From: Duganella sacchari
GTDB taxonomy: Bacteria; Pseudomonadota; Gammaproteobacteria; Burkholderiales; Burkholderiaceae_D
NCBI RefSeq assembly: GCF_900143065.1
Contig: NZ_FRCX01000020.1
Coordinates: 1 to 64,000 of the forward strand
Reading direction: 5' to 3'
DNA: 64,000 bases
In this document: positions 42,154-52,141 of the stretch, in pieces
How positions within the stretch are numbered: position 1 is the stretch's first letter
Layout: every line of letters starts with the position of its first letter
Made by a program: the position numbers and the translations under genes
The notes under the pieces: generated by a model
What the model was told of the DNA's origin: nothing
The model's input: the letters and a program-made list of their open reading frames with translations, nothing else
Database searches by the model: none

Positions 42154-43302
42154 ATGTTGCGCAAAACCCTTCTCGCTCTCGCCATTGCCTCCGCCCTGGT
42201 TGCATGCGGCAAGTCAGCCAAGGAGCCTGAAAAAGCTGGAGCGTCTGCTTCGGCCTCTGCTTCCGCAGGTAAAGACGACAAGAAAGTCACCTTGCAGATG
42301 TCGCCCGAAGATACCTTGACGGTTGAATCCAATGCGCTGGCGTCCGGCCCGGTCATCACCGGTTCGATCCAGCCCGAGCGCCGCGCCGATCTGCGCGCGG
42401 AGGTGAGTGCGGTTGTAGTTCAGGTACTCAAAGAAAATGGCGAGCCGGTGAAAAAAGGCGATGTGCTGCTGAAGCTGGACGAAACCTCGATCCGCGACAG
42501 CCTGACTTCGGCCGATGAAGCCACCCGCGCCGCCGAGCAGACGCTGGCCCAGACCCAGCGCATGTATGAGCGCCAGAAAACCCTGCTGGCCTCGGGCATG
42601 GTCTCGACCACCGCGATGGAAGACGCGGAAGTGCGCCGCAACAATGCCCAGAGCGATCTGGCCGCCGCCCGTTCGCGCTCGGTGGCCGCGCGCCAGCAGC
42701 TGACCCGCACCGTGGTGCGCGCGCCGTTTGACGGCATCGTCAGCGACCGCAAGGTGTCCAACGGCGATACCGCTGCGGTCGGCAAGGAACTCGTGAAAGT
42801 GATCGATCCCAACAGCATGCGCTTTGAAGGCATGGTCTCGGCCGACAAGATCGGCGTGGTCAAGGTGGGACAGCCGGTGCTGTTCCGCGTGAACGGTTAT
42901 CCCGGCCAGGGCTTTAACGGCAAGGTCAAGCGGGTTGACCCGGCTGCCAACGCGGTGACGCGCCAGGTGGAAGTGCTGGTGGAGTTTGCCGACGCCAGCC
43001 GTCCCGGCGTGGCCGGCCTGTACGCCGAAGGCCGCGTTGAATCGCAGACCGCGTCGTCGCTGATGATCCCGCCGTCGGCGCTGGTGCAGGCGGGCGACAG
43101 CAATTATGTGTGGCGCGTCAAGGGCGGCGCGCTGACCAAGGTGCCGCTGACCATTGGCACGCGCGACGAACGCAGCGGCCGCTGGCAGGTGCTGACCGGC
43201 CTGCAGGCGGGCGATATGGTGGTGCGTGTGCCGGCTTCCGGTTTCAAGGATGGCCAGAAAGTGGAAATCGCTGCGCCTAAGGCAGTGGCTTCGGCTAAAT
43301 AA
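42154..43302 (+). CDS. Efflux RND transporter periplasmic adaptor lipoprotein
   Basis: The 382-residue membrane fusion protein has a lipobox LVAC (Cys18), then an Ala/Ser/Lys-rich spacer. Barrel-sandwich halves (AEVSAVVVQVLKENGEPVKKGDVLLKLD and VRAPFDGIVSDRKVSNGDTAAVG) flank a helical hairpin (about 128-185), with a beta-barrel and MP domain after. Such adaptors join the inner-membrane RND pump to an outer-membrane channel. GGAG lies six bases before the ATG. The permease gene starts 14 bases after its stop. No outer-membrane channel gene is in the cluster, so an unlinked TolC-like protein is expected. Confidence 0.93.
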   Translation: MLRKTLLALAIASALVACGKSAKEPEKAGASASASASAGKDDKKVTLQMSPEDTLTVESNALASGPVITGSIQPERRADLRAEVSAVVVQVLKENGEPVKKGDVLLKLDETSIRDSLTSADEATRAAEQTLAQTQRMYERQKTLLASGMVSTTAMEDAEVRRNNAQSDLAAARSRSVAARQQLTRTVVRAPFDGIVSDRKVSNGDTAAVGKELVKVIDPNSMRFEGMVSADKIGVVKVGQPVLFRVNGYPGQGFNGKVKRVDPAANAVTRQVEVLVEFADASRPGVAGLYAEGRVESQTASSLMIPPSALVQAGDSNYVWRVKGGALTKVPLTIGTRDERSGRWQVLTGLQAGDMVVRVPASGFKDGQKVEIAAPKAVASAK

Positions 43303-43316
43303 AAGGGATATCAGCC

Positions 43317-46300
43317 ATGTTCTTATCGGATTTTAGTGTTAAACGGCCCATCGCCACGATCGTGCTGATCGTCGCCATGATGTGCCTGGGCTTGATGGCG
43401 CTGAACAAGCTGCGCGTCAACCAGAACCCGGACGTGGAAGTGCCGTTCATCGTGGTCAACATTCCATACCCTGGCGCCTCGCCGGAGACGGTGGAGCGCG
43501 AGATCATCAACCGCCTGGAAAAGTCGCTCAACTCGATTACCGGCGTGACCGAGATTAATAGTACGGCGTCGGAAAGCTCGGCCAGCATCTTCATCAAGTT
43601 CACCTTTACCAAAAACCTGATTGAAGCGTCGGACGAAATCCGCAACGCGATTGCGGCCGTGCGCTACAAGCTGCCCACCGAGATGCGCGAGCCCATCCTG
43701 CAGCGCATCGATCCGGCGGCGCAGCCGGTGATGCAGATGGCGCTGTCGTCGAGCACCCAAACCCACGCGGAAATTTCGCGCCTGGCCGAGGACAAGCTGG
43801 CCGACCGCTTCCGCAGTATCGACGGCGTGGCTTCGGTCAACATCGACGGTTCGCTCAAGCGTGAGCTGAGCGTGCTGCTCAAAGCCGAGAAGCTGCGCGA
43901 GTACAACGTCTCGGTAGGCGATGTGGTCAATGCGCTGCGCAACCAGAACACCAATGCGCCAGTCGGCAAGGTGCGCGGCGACCTGGATGAGAAGAGCATC
44001 CGCCTGGTCGGCCGTATCGAGCGTCCGGAAGAGTTCCAGCAAGTGGTGGTCAAGCGCAATGGCGATGAGCTGGTGCGCCTGGCGCAAGTGGCGACGATTG
44101 AAGATGGCTTCGCGGAAGTCAATAGCCTCAGCGTGCGCTCCGGCAAACCCAACGTCGGTATCTCCGTGACCCGCTCGCGCGATGCCTCGACCGTGACCGT
44201 GGCTGCGAAGATCCGTGACATGGTCAAGGAAATGCAGAAGGAAATGCCGACCGGCACCAAGCTGGAAGTCACGCAGGATGATGGCGAAAACGCCGAGTCC
44301 AGCCTCAACAACGTGATCGAGGCGCTGGTGTTTGGCGCCGGCCTGACCATCTTTGTGGTGTACGCCTTCCTGAATTCGTGGCGCTCGACGCTGATTACCG
44401 CGCTGTCGCTGCCGACCTCGGTACTGGCGGCCTTCATCGGCGTCTGGCTGTGCGGCTTTACGCTGAACTTCATGACGCTGCTGGGCCTGTCGCTGGCGAT
44501 CGGCGTGCTGATTGACGATGCCATCGTGGTACGGGAAAACATTGTGCGCCATATGCAGCTTGGCGCCGACCGCCGCACCGCCGCGCTGCGCGGCACGGCC
44601 GAGATCGGCATGGCGGTAGCCGCCACCACGTTCTCCATCATGGCGGTGTTTATTCCGGTGGCCTTCATGCCGGGCATCACGGGTGAATGGTTCCGTCCGT
44701 TCGCGCTGACGGTGACCTGCTCGGTGGCCGTGTCGCTGCTGATCTCGTTCACGCTGGACCCGATGCTGTCGGCGTTCTGGGGCGATCCGCCGGATCACCA
44801 TAACGCGCCGCGCAAGGGCATCGAGAAGTATTTCGCCAAGTTCAACCACTGGTTTGACCATCAGGCCAACCGCTACGGCAATGTGATCGAATGGGCGCTG
44901 CATCACCGCCGCTCGATGGCCGTGATTGCGATGGCCACCTTTGTGGGCGCGATCATGCTGCAAGCCAAATTCGGCGGCGCCAGCTTTGTGCCGGCCTCCG
45001 ACTGGGGCACGATTGCAATTGATGTGCGGACGCCATCGTCGTCGTCGCTGGAGTACTCGCGCCTCAAGCTGGAAAAGGCGGCCGTGATTGCCCGCACCAT
45101 CAAGGAAACCAAGGAAACCAATAGCTACGTCAACCTGAGCGGTGGCCGTATCTACGTCGATATCGGCAAGAAGACCGAGCGCAAGCGCGGTGCGATTGAG
45201 GTTGCCAAGGAACTGCGCGAGAAGCTGGCAGGCCTGGTTGGCGCCGAGTACACGGTGCTGGACGACCTCAGCAACGGCGCCCGCAAACCGGTGCAGATTG
45301 AATTTACCGGCACCGATTCGCGCAAGCTGATGGAAATTACCAATGCCTTCATGGACCGTCTGCGCAAGGTGCCGGGCGCGGTTGATGTGGGCCTGTCGGA
45401 AATGGATCCGAAGGACGAGCTGCAGATTGAGCTGAACCGCGGCCTGGCCAATTCCATGGGGATTGCGGCGGGCGATGCGGCGCAGGCCCTGCGTGTGGCG
45501 TTTGCCGGTATCGAAGTGGGCGACTGGGTCGATCCGACCGGCGAGTCGCGCGATGTGGCAGTGCGCCTGGCGCCGGAAGACCGTACCAGCGCCGAGAACA
45601 TCGAGCGCCTGCCGATCGCGGTGGCGGGCACCAACCAGATGGTGCCGCTGGACCAGATCGCCAGCGTCACCATGGGCAAGGGCCCATCGACCATCAAGCA
45701 CAAGGATGGCAAACGGGTGATCGCGGTCAGCGCCAACGTCGAAGGCCGTTCGCCAGGCGAGGTGACCACGGACGCCATGAAGCTGGTGAAAGACATCGAC
45801 TTCCCGCCAGGCTACGGCCTGGCCCTGGGCGGCGCCGGCAAGGACATGCAGGAAGTGTTTGGCGCCATGGGCATCGCGCTGATTGCCGGCATCGGCCTGA
45901 TGTACCTGATTCTGGTCATGCAGTTCGGCTCGTTCACGGCGCCGATCGGGGTGATGCTGTCGCTGCCACTGTCGCTGATCGGTGTGGTGATCGGTCTGCT
46001 GCTGACCAACAGCACGATTAATCTGATGAGCTTGATCGGCGTGATTATGCTGATGGGCCTGGTGGCGAAGAATGCGATCCTGCTGCTGGACGCTGCCCGC
46101 AAGCGCCAGGAGGAAGGCTTCAGCCGTGAGGATTCGCTGATGTACGCCGGCCGCATGCGCCTGCGTCCTATCCTGATGACCACTTTCGCGCTGATCGCCG
46201 GCATGTTCCCGGTAGCGCTGGGACTGGGCGAGGGCGGTGAGTTCTATCGTCCAATGGCGATCGCGATTATTGGCGGCACCATCACCTCCACGCTGCTGAC

Positions 46301-46556
46301 CTTGCTGATGGTGCCCACCTTCTACGACAGCATCGAGATTGCCAAGGACAGCATGGGCGCCAAGTTCCGCCACCGTGCCGCCCGCCAGCCGGTGGCCCTG
46401 GCGGCCGTGGTGACGCTGCTGGAAGCACTGCTGACGCTGCTGCTGGTGCGCTTTGTGTACCGCATGATCGTCAAGGCGGTGCGCAAGCTGACCGGCCGTG
46501 GCGGCCCGCAAACGCCTGCCGCCGCCCCGGTGGAAGAAGAGCGAAAAATTGCGTAA
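43317..46556 (+). CDS. Efflux RND transporter permease
   Basis: The 1079-residue pump has the RND start SDFSVKRPIATIVLIVA, two large periplasmic loops and about twelve membrane helices. The TM4 proton-relay acidic pair is in IGVLIDDAIVVRENIV. The second half carries GVIMLMGLVAKNAILLLD and the last helices. The proton-driven pump exports hydrophobic compounds across the envelope with its adaptor. The C-terminus adds a hydrophobic and basic extension with RKLTGRGGP. The substrate cannot be predicted. A terminator follows 23 bases after the stop. Confidence 0.95.
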   Translation: MFLSDFSVKRPIATIVLIVAMMCLGLMALNKLRVNQNPDVEVPFIVVNIPYPGASPETVEREIINRLEKSLNSITGVTEINSTASESSASIFIKFTFTKNLIEASDEIRNAIAAVRYKLPTEMREPILQRIDPAAQPVMQMALSSSTQTHAEISRLAEDKLADRFRSIDGVASVNIDGSLKRELSVLLKAEKLREYNVSVGDVVNALRNQNTNAPVGKVRGDLDEKSIRLVGRIERPEEFQQVVVKRNGDELVRLAQVATIEDGFAEVNSLSVRSGKPNVGISVTRSRDASTVTVAAKIRDMVKEMQKEMPTGTKLEVTQDDGENAESSLNNVIEALVFGAGLTIFVVYAFLNSWRSTLITALSLPTSVLAAFIGVWLCGFTLNFMTLLGLSLAIGVLIDDAIVVRENIVRHMQLGADRRTAALRGTAEIGMAVAATTFSIMAVFIPVAFMPGITGEWFRPFALTVTCSVAVSLLISFTLDPMLSAFWGDPPDHHNAPRKGIEKYFAKFNHWFDHQANRYGNVIEWALHHRRSMAVIAMATFVGAIMLQAKFGGASFVPASDWGTIAIDVRTPSSSSLEYSRLKLEKAAVIARTIKETKETNSYVNLSGGRIYVDIGKKTERKRGAIEVAKELREKLAGLVGAEYTVLDDLSNGARKPVQIEFTGTDSRKLMEITNAFMDRLRKVPGAVDVGLSEMDPKDELQIELNRGLANSMGIAAGDAAQALRVAFAGIEVGDWVDPTGESRDVAVRLAPEDRTSAENIERLPIAVAGTNQMVPLDQIASVTMGKGPSTIKHKDGKRVIAVSANVEGRSPGEVTTDAMKLVKDIDFPPGYGLALGGAGKDMQEVFGAMGIALIAGIGLMYLILVMQFGSFTAPIGVMLSLPLSLIGVVIGLLLTNSTINLMSLIGVIMLMGLVAKNAILLLDAARKRQEEGFSREDSLMYAGRMRLRPILMTTFALIAGMFPVALGLGEGGEFYRPMAIAIIGGTITSTLLTLLMVPTFYDSIEIAKDSMGAKFRHRAARQPVALAAVVTLLEALLTLLLVRFVYRMIVKAVRKLTGRGGPQTPAAAPVEEERKIA

Positions 46557-46579
46557 TAGTATTTTTAATTAAGTACGGG

Positions 46580-46603
46580 AAAGGGCCTTCGGGCCCTTTT
46601 TTT
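46580..46603 (+). terminator. Terminator of the RND efflux operon
   Basis: AAAGGGCC pairs with GGCCCTTT around a TTCG tetraloop and is followed by a T-run. It lies 23 bases after the permease stop. Confidence 0.93.
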
Positions 46604-46766
46604 GTGGCTGATGTGCAGAGCATCTGCTCGGTTTCAAGGTCTTAATTAGTATTCCTCCTCTAACGGCTTGCCTTTTGCAATGTTTTACTTGTGTAGTATG
46701 CTGCTGGCCTTCCGGTACTAAAAATTGGTTACCGGACCACAAAACCATTTATAAAGCGAGACTGTC

Positions 46767-48188
46767 ATGCAGCACAAATATCTCCCCCTGATTATTGCCG
46801 CCGCGTTCAGCGCGATTTCCGTCAGCGCCCAGGCGTCGGGCTACCGTTTTGGTTCGCAAAGCGTGTCCGGCCAGGGCACGGCGGACGCCAACGGCGCTGA
46901 AGCCGCTGATGCTTCGACCATCTTCTACAACCCGGCCGGCCTGTCCCGTCTGGACGGCACGCAGATCAGCGCCGGCGCCACCGTCGTGGTGCCGCATTCG
47001 ACCTTCTCGGATGCCGGTTCGACCCACTTCACCGGCCAGCCAGCTGGCGGCACCGCGGCCAAGGACTACGCACCGGACTCCGTGACCGCGCCATCGCTGT
47101 ACGTCAGCAAAAAGCTCAACGACCAGTGGGCCGTGGGCCTGGGCCTGTTCGTGCCTTACGGCGCCAAGCTGAACTACGGCGACACCTGGACCGGCCGTTA
47201 CGCACTGTCCAACATCAAGCTGGAAGCCATCAACCTGAACCCGTCGGTATCGTGGAAGCTCAATGAGCACCACGCGTTCGGTTTCGGTATCGATGCGGAA
47301 TACATGAAAGCCGAACTGGCCCAGGCCGTGGACGTGCCAGGCTCGGTGGCCGCACTGTCGAGCGGCCCGGGTGCTGCACAAGGCGCGCTGCTGATCAAGC
47401 AGATCGCGGCACTGGGCGGCAATCCGGCACTGCTGCGCGCTGTCAACGACGGCCATGCGTCGAACGACGGCAAGGACTGGGGCTGGGGCTTCAACCTGGG
47501 CTATATGTTCACGCTGGACCAGAACACCCGCTTCGGCCTGGCATACCGCTCGTCGATCTCGCACCAGCTGAAAGGCAGCACCGTGTGGGACTTCTCGAAA
47601 GTGACCACCGATCCGATCGTCAACCAGGTGCTGCAAGCGGCTTCGCATAAAGTGAACTCGGCGGCACTGGTGGCGCTGCGCACGCCGGAAACCCTGTCGG
47701 CCAACGTGTTCCACCAGTTCGATTCGAAATGGGCCGGCATGGCGGACGTGACCTTCACCCGCAACAACCGCATGGGCGACCTGGACATCCAGTTCCCGGG
47801 CACCACCGAAGGCGCGGAAGTGATCCGTCAACAGTGGAAAAACACCGTGCGCGTTTCGCTGGGCGGCAACTATGCGTACAACGAGAACCTGACCCTGCGC
47901 GCCGGTGTCGCTTACGATGAGTCGCCAGTGAAAAACGCCGAGCTGACCCACCCGGCACTGCCGGACAGCGACCGTATGCAGTATTCGGTCGGCGCCAACT
48001 GGAAGCTGAGCCCACGTTCGTCGATCGATCTCGCCTACAGCTTCCTGGACTTCAAGGATGCGAAGATCAACTACACCAACAACTGCAACCCGCTGATGAC
48101 CACCTGCACGGGTAACGGCGAAACCACGCGCGGCACCTACAAGACCCATCTGTCGCTGCTGGGCTTTGCCTACAACTACAAGTTCTGA
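46767..48188 (+). CDS. FadL/OmpP1-type outer membrane transport protein
   Basis: The 473-residue protein has a signal peptide (ending SAQA-SGYRFGSQSVSGQG) followed by the FadL family features GTADANGAEAADASTIFYNPAGLSRL, TAPSLYVSKKLNDQWAVGLGLFVPYG and the C-terminal barrel strand YKTHLSLLGFAYNYKF. FadL-type channels admit long-chain fatty acids or aromatic hydrocarbons. The upstream 160 bases are AT-richer and include a CCGGTA/TACCGG pair near 46715-46735, a possible regulatory site. A strong terminator follows. Confidence 0.93.
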   Translation: MQHKYLPLIIAAAFSAISVSAQASGYRFGSQSVSGQGTADANGAEAADASTIFYNPAGLSRLDGTQISAGATVVVPHSTFSDAGSTHFTGQPAGGTAAKDYAPDSVTAPSLYVSKKLNDQWAVGLGLFVPYGAKLNYGDTWTGRYALSNIKLEAINLNPSVSWKLNEHHAFGFGIDAEYMKAELAQAVDVPGSVAALSSGPGAAQGALLIKQIAALGGNPALLRAVNDGHASNDGKDWGWGFNLGYMFTLDQNTRFGLAYRSSISHQLKGSTVWDFSKVTTDPIVNQVLQAASHKVNSAALVALRTPETLSANVFHQFDSKWAGMADVTFTRNNRMGDLDIQFPGTTEGAEVIRQQWKNTVRVSLGGNYAYNENLTLRAGVAYDESPVKNAELTHPALPDSDRMQYSVGANWKLSPRSSIDLAYSFLDFKDAKINYTNNCNPLMTTCTGNGETTRGTYKTHLSLLGFAYNYKF

Positions 48189-48203
48189 TACGGAACGGCG
48201 TAG

Positions 48204-48232
48204 AAAAAAAGGGCCTGCGGGCCCTTTTTTTT
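48204..48232 (+). terminator. Terminator of the FadL-type gene
   Basis: AAAAAAAGGGCC and GGCCCTTTTTTTT pair around a short TGCG loop. The A-run on one side and T-run on the other make it a likely bidirectional terminator for this gene and the convergent TcyP-type gene. Confidence 0.92.
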
Positions 48233-48295
48233 ATCGCGTGCACTGCTTGGGTGCCCAGGAAGAGTGAAGGCCGCAGCGGGGTGCAGCCCATTTCG

Positions 48296-49696
48296 TCAGG
48301 CGGCCTTGCGCTCGCTGTCGACGGGTGGTTCAGCGTCGCTGTTGAAGACGGCCATGTCGGTCTCGCCCAGCACGCGGCTGGCGACGGCGCCTGCCGTCAC
48401 CGAACCGCTGACGTTGAGGGCGGTACGGCCCATGTCGATCAGCGGCTCAATCGAAATCAGCAGGCCGGCCAGCGCCACCGGCAGGTTCATCGACGACAGC
48501 ACGATCAGCGCGGCAAATGTGGCGCCGCCGCCGACGCCCGCCACGCCTACCGAGCCGATGGTGATGATGGCCAGCAGCGGCGCGATAAATCCCAGCGTGA
48601 ACGGATCAATGCCGACTGTCGGCGCAATCATCACCGCCAGCATGGCCGGATAGATGCCGGCGCAGCCGTTCTGGCCGATGGTGGCGCCAAACGAGGCGGC
48701 AAAGTTGGCGATGCCTTCCGGCGTGCCCAGGCGCGTGGTCTGGGTCTGCACGCTCATGGGGATCGCGCCAGCGCTGCTGCGCGAGGTGAACGCAAAGGTT
48801 AGCAGCGGCAGGATTTTTTTGCTCCAGCGTAGCGGATTCAGGCCCAGGCCCGAGACGATGGCCAGGTGCACCACGAACATCAGCAGCAGCGCGCTGTACG
48901 AGGCCAGCACGAAATCGATCAGGTGCAGGATGTCGGTATAGCTGGAGCTGGACACCACCTGCGCCATCAACGCAAACACGCCGTACGGTGTCAGGCGCAG
49001 CACCAGCGTGACGATACGCATGACGATGGCGTGCGCCACCTGGATAAAACGCTCGAACGAGGCGAAGATGTCCGGCTTCTTGTCATGGATGCCGGTGGCG
49101 GCGATGCCGATGAACACCGAGAAGATCACCACTGCAATGGTGGACGTCTTGCGGCCGCCCGTCATGTCCAGGAAGGGATTGGCCGGGATAAAGCTCAGCA
49201 GCATGCTTGGCAGCGAAATCGCCTGCGCCGTCTCCACCTTGCCTTGCAGATAAACGCCGCGCGCGATGTCAGCCGCAGACGCGGTCAGGCCCACCGCGCT
49301 CAGGCTGAACAGTTTGGCCATCACGATGCCGATGCTGGCAGCCACCAGCGTGGTGACCATCAGCGTTCCGATAGTTAGCGCACTGATTTTGCCTAATGAG
49401 TTGATACCCTTGAGCTTGAGGATGGCGGAAATGATGGACACCATAATCAGCGGCATCACGATCATTTGCAGCAATTTGACGTAGCCGCTGCCGACGATGT
49501 CCAGGTAGTCACCGGTGATTTTCACTTCGGCCGCACCGGCGCCGTAGAGGGCTTGCAATGCCGCACCCAGCAGCACGCCCAGCCCCATGCCGGTGAATAC
49601 GCGCACCGAAAACGATGCATGTTTGCGTTGTTGTGCATACAACAGGCCCAGCAACGCCAGCGCCGCCAGCAGGTTGAGGATTACATTTGTCGCCAT
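48296..49696 (-). CDS. L-cystine transporter TcyP-type (DAACS family symporter)
   Basis: The 466-residue protein has about nine hydrophobic segments and the motifs of the YdjN/TcyP branch of dicarboxylate/amino acid:cation symporters: TFAFTSRSSAGAIPMSVQTQT, NFAASFGATIGQNGCAGIYP and VGGGATFAALIVLSS. E. coli YdjN imports L-cystine. Neighbouring genes give no pathway link. It is convergent with the FadL-type gene and divergent from a chemoreceptor gene 200 bases away. Confidence 0.88.
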   Translation of the reverse strand: MATNVILNLLAALALLGLLYAQQRKHASFSVRVFTGMGLGVLLGAALQALYGAGAAEVKITGDYLDIVGSGYVKLLQMIVMPLIMVSIISAILKLKGINSLGKISALTIGTLMVTTLVAASIGIVMAKLFSLSAVGLTASAADIARGVYLQGKVETAQAISLPSMLLSFIPANPFLDMTGGRKTSTIAVVIFSVFIGIAATGIHDKKPDIFASFERFIQVAHAIVMRIVTLVLRLTPYGVFALMAQVVSSSSYTDILHLIDFVLASYSALLLMFVVHLAIVSGLGLNPLRWSKKILPLLTFAFTSRSSAGAIPMSVQTQTTRLGTPEGIANFAASFGATIGQNGCAGIYPAMLAVMIAPTVGIDPFTLGFIAPLLAIITIGSVGVAGVGGGATFAALIVLSSMNLPVALAGLLISIEPLIDMGRTALNVSGSVTAGAVASRVLGETDMAVFNSDAEPPVDSERKAA

Positions 49697-49835
49697 TTCT
49701 TGCCCCTTGCTACTTGTTTTGTCACCGATCGTGCATTTTATATGCGACCAGCGTTGGTTTAAATGCGTTTATGCGAATTTCTGGCTATATGCCTATGAGA
49801 AAAACGTATATAGCATCTTGCAATTAATTAATTTA

Positions 49836-49866
49836 TTGAAACTATATGGATGAGCAGGCGTACAAT
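49836..49866 (+). promoter_or_regulatory. Possible promoter of the chemoreceptor gene
   Basis: TTGAAA (49836-49841) and TACAAT (49861-49866) are 19 bases apart, longer than optimal. A second -35-like TTGCAA lies just upstream in the AT-rich 200-base gap. No FliA-type flagellar promoter (TAAA-N15-GCCGATAA) is present. Confidence 0.3.
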
Positions 49867-49896
49867 TTCCTGCATCGATTTCTATAGGAGCAGCGC

Positions 49897-51597
49897 ATGG
49901 TTATCGCAAACATGAAAGTCGGTACCCGCCTGGGGCTGGGCTTTGGCCTGGTGCTGGTGCTGTTGTTGCTGGTAGCCATGCTTGGCGTATTCAACATGAG
50001 CACGATTCATGCCAAGCTCGACCGCATCGTCAATGAAAATGCCGTCAAGACCGAGCTGGTGACTGAGATGTCGGAATCGGTGCATATCGTCGCGCGGGTG
50101 ACGCGCAGCGTGGTGCTGCTCAGTGATGAAGCGGCCATCCGGGCGGAACTGGACAAGGTCACCAAGGCGCGCGCTGCCTACAACCATGCGGTGGAGTCGC
50201 TGGCCAGGCTGCCCGCCACGGCCAAGGGGCTGGCGATCCGCGAGCGCATTGCCGCTCAGGCACAGGTAACCCGGCCGCTCAATGACCAGGTGTTTGCGCT
50301 GGCGCTGGCCAACCAGGATGAGGTGGCGACCGAGCTGCTGATGAAGCAGGCTGGTCCCGCCACCCAGCAGTGGCAGGATGCGATGGATGACTATGCCGCG
50401 CTGCAAAAGGAAACCAATCAGGCCGATGCAGCCGCAGCCACGGCGGCCTATCACCGCGCCCGGGTGCTGATGCTGACCTTGAGCGGGCTGGCGATCCTGG
50501 TTGGCGCGGTGGCCGCAGCGCTGATCGCGCGTGGCCTGCTGCGCCAGCTGGGCGGCGAGCCGGACTATGCGGCAGCGATTGCCGGCCGTATCGCGGCAGG
50601 CGACCTGAGCGTCCAGGTTGATACGCGCAGCAATGATGAGCACAGCATGCTGCACGCGATGAAACTGATGCGCGATGCCCTGGCCCAAATTGTGAGCGAG
50701 GTGCGGGTGGGTACGCAGACGATTGCTGCGGCATCGACCGAGATCGCCAGTGGCAACCAGGATTTGTCGGCGCGTACCGAGCAGCAGGCCAGCTCGCTGG
50801 AAGAGACGGCATCCTCGATGGAGGAGCTGACCAGCGCAGTGCGCGCCAACAACGACAATGCGCGCCAGGCCAACCAGCTGGCGCAGTCGGCATCGGCGGT
50901 GGCGCAGCAGGGCGGGGCGGTGGTGTCGCAGGTGGTCGATACCATGGGCGCCATCAACGCATCGTCGCGCCAGATCGTCGACATCATTGCCGTGATCGAC
51001 AGCATCGCTTTCCAGACCAATATCCTGGCGCTCAACGCCGCAGTGGAGGCGGCGCGCGCGGGCGAGCAGGGCCGCGGCTTTGCCGTGGTGGCGTCCGAAG
51101 TGCGTACGCTGGCGCAGCGCTCGGCCACTGCCGCGAAAGAAATCAAGACCTTGATCGGCACCTCGGTGGAAAAGGTCGAGATCGGCAGCAAGCTGGTGCA
51201 GCAGGCTGGCCAGACCATGGCGCAGGTGGTGACCAGCGTGCAGCGCGTGACGGACATCATGGCCGACATTTCCAGTGCCGGCGACGAACAGAGCGCCGGT
51301 ATCGAGCAGATCAACCAGGCCGTCAGCGAGATGGATGTGGTGACGCAGCAGAATGCGGCGTTGGTGGAAGAGGCTGCCGCTGCGGCCGAAGCCATGCAGA
51401 ACCAGGCTGCCAACCTCGAGCGTGTGGTCAGCATCTTCCGCATCGACGGCCAGCAGCCCGTCGCGGCACGGCCGGCTGCGCCCAAGCCAGTGCCGTTCAA
51501 GCCGGCGGCGAAACGGCCGCCGCTGAGCAGCGCGCCCGCCACGCCGCCGCCACAGCTGACACGCGCTGCCAGCGGCGATGGTTGGGAAGAATTCTGA
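49897..51597 (+). CDS. Methyl-accepting chemotaxis protein with C-terminal pentapeptide
   Basis: The 566-residue receptor has TM1 (about 11-32) and a four-helix-type periplasmic domain (about 33-190). TM2 (about 191-212), a HAMP region and the signalling domain follow, with the hairpin tip EAARAGEQGRGFAVVASEVR. The C-terminus ends GDGWEEF, matching the NWETF-type tether recognised by CheR and CheB in full-length receptors. A long Pro/Ala-rich linker precedes it. This places it in a classic chemotaxis pathway elsewhere in the genome, not in the Wsp pathway. TAGGAG lies seven bases before the ATG. Confidence 0.93.
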   Translation: MVIANMKVGTRLGLGFGLVLVLLLLVAMLGVFNMSTIHAKLDRIVNENAVKTELVTEMSESVHIVARVTRSVVLLSDEAAIRAELDKVTKARAAYNHAVESLARLPATAKGLAIRERIAAQAQVTRPLNDQVFALALANQDEVATELLMKQAGPATQQWQDAMDDYAALQKETNQADAAAATAAYHRARVLMLTLSGLAILVGAVAAALIARGLLRQLGGEPDYAAAIAGRIAAGDLSVQVDTRSNDEHSMLHAMKLMRDALAQIVSEVRVGTQTIAAASTEIASGNQDLSARTEQQASSLEETASSMEELTSAVRANNDNARQANQLAQSASAVAQQGGAVVSQVVDTMGAINASSRQIVDIIAVIDSIAFQTNILALNAAVEAARAGEQGRGFAVVASEVRTLAQRSATAAKEIKTLIGTSVEKVEIGSKLVQQAGQTMAQVVTSVQRVTDIMADISSAGDEQSAGIEQINQAVSEMDVVTQQNAALVEEAAAAAEAMQNQAANLERVVSIFRIDGQQPVAARPAAPKPVPFKPAAKRPPLSSAPATPPPQLTRAASGDGWEEF

Positions 51598-51643
51598 ATC
51601 TGACTATAATCGCGGCAGTGTTGACCTTTATGGATGAGTCGCG

Positions 51644-52141
51644 ATGAAAGCTTTGTTTGCCCTGATGTTGGTTTCGACGGCCGCTTTGGCCGATGATGCG
51701 GCGCTGCTGAAATGCCGCCAGCTGGAAGACGGCCCGGTGCGCCTGGCCTGCTATAACGCTATCCCGGCAAACCCTATGGCGCCGGCCACGCCGGTCGCGG
51801 CAGCGGCGACGGCTGCACGGCCTGCCGGCGCGGCCGCCTACACCACCGTCCCACAGCCGACGCCGGCCGAGATGGCGGCCATGTTTGGTGTTGAGCCAGA
51901 AATGCTGAAATCGGTCCGCCTGCAAACGCTGGAGACATCGATCGCCGGGCCGTTCGATGGCTGGGTACGCGGCCAACGCATCCGCCTGGCGAACGGCCAG
52001 GTGTGGAAAGTGGTGGACGATACGGAAGACGTGGTGGAATTGATGAACCCGAAGGTCACCGTGAAACGCGGCCTGCTGGGGGCGATCTTCCTCGATATTG
52101 AGGGCGCACACCGCAATCCTAAGGTGCAGCGGGTACAGTAA
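51644..52141 (+). CDS. Secreted hypothetical protein
   Basis: The 165-residue protein has a signal peptide (MKALFALMLVSTAALA-DD). A CRQLEDGPVRLACYNA motif follows, the C-x(n)-R-L-x-C-Y-D/N-A pattern seen in several periplasmic proteins of unknown role. An Ala/Pro linker and a C-terminal domain with RLANGQVWKVVDDTED come after. The two Cys in the motif could form a disulfide. The last 23 bases overlap the convergent kinase gene. The function is unknown. Confidence 0.78.
   Translation: MKALFALMLVSTAALADDAALLKCRQLEDGPVRLACYNAIPANPMAPATPVAAAATAARPAGAAAYTTVPQPTPAEMAAMFGVEPEMLKSVRLQTLETSIAGPFDGWVRGQRIRLANGQVWKVVDDTEDVVELMNPKVTVKRGLLGAIFLDIEGAHRNPKVQRVQ

Noticed and set aside
43323..46511. Very long minus-strand open frame opposite the RND permease
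   Set aside because: It is the high-GC antisense shadow of a well-supported RND permease; the translation is His/Gln/Arg-rich without domain motifs.
49697..49896. Flagellar FliA-type promoter before the chemoreceptor gene
   Set aside because: No TAAA-N15-GCCGATAA match was found; only weak sigma-70 elements are present.
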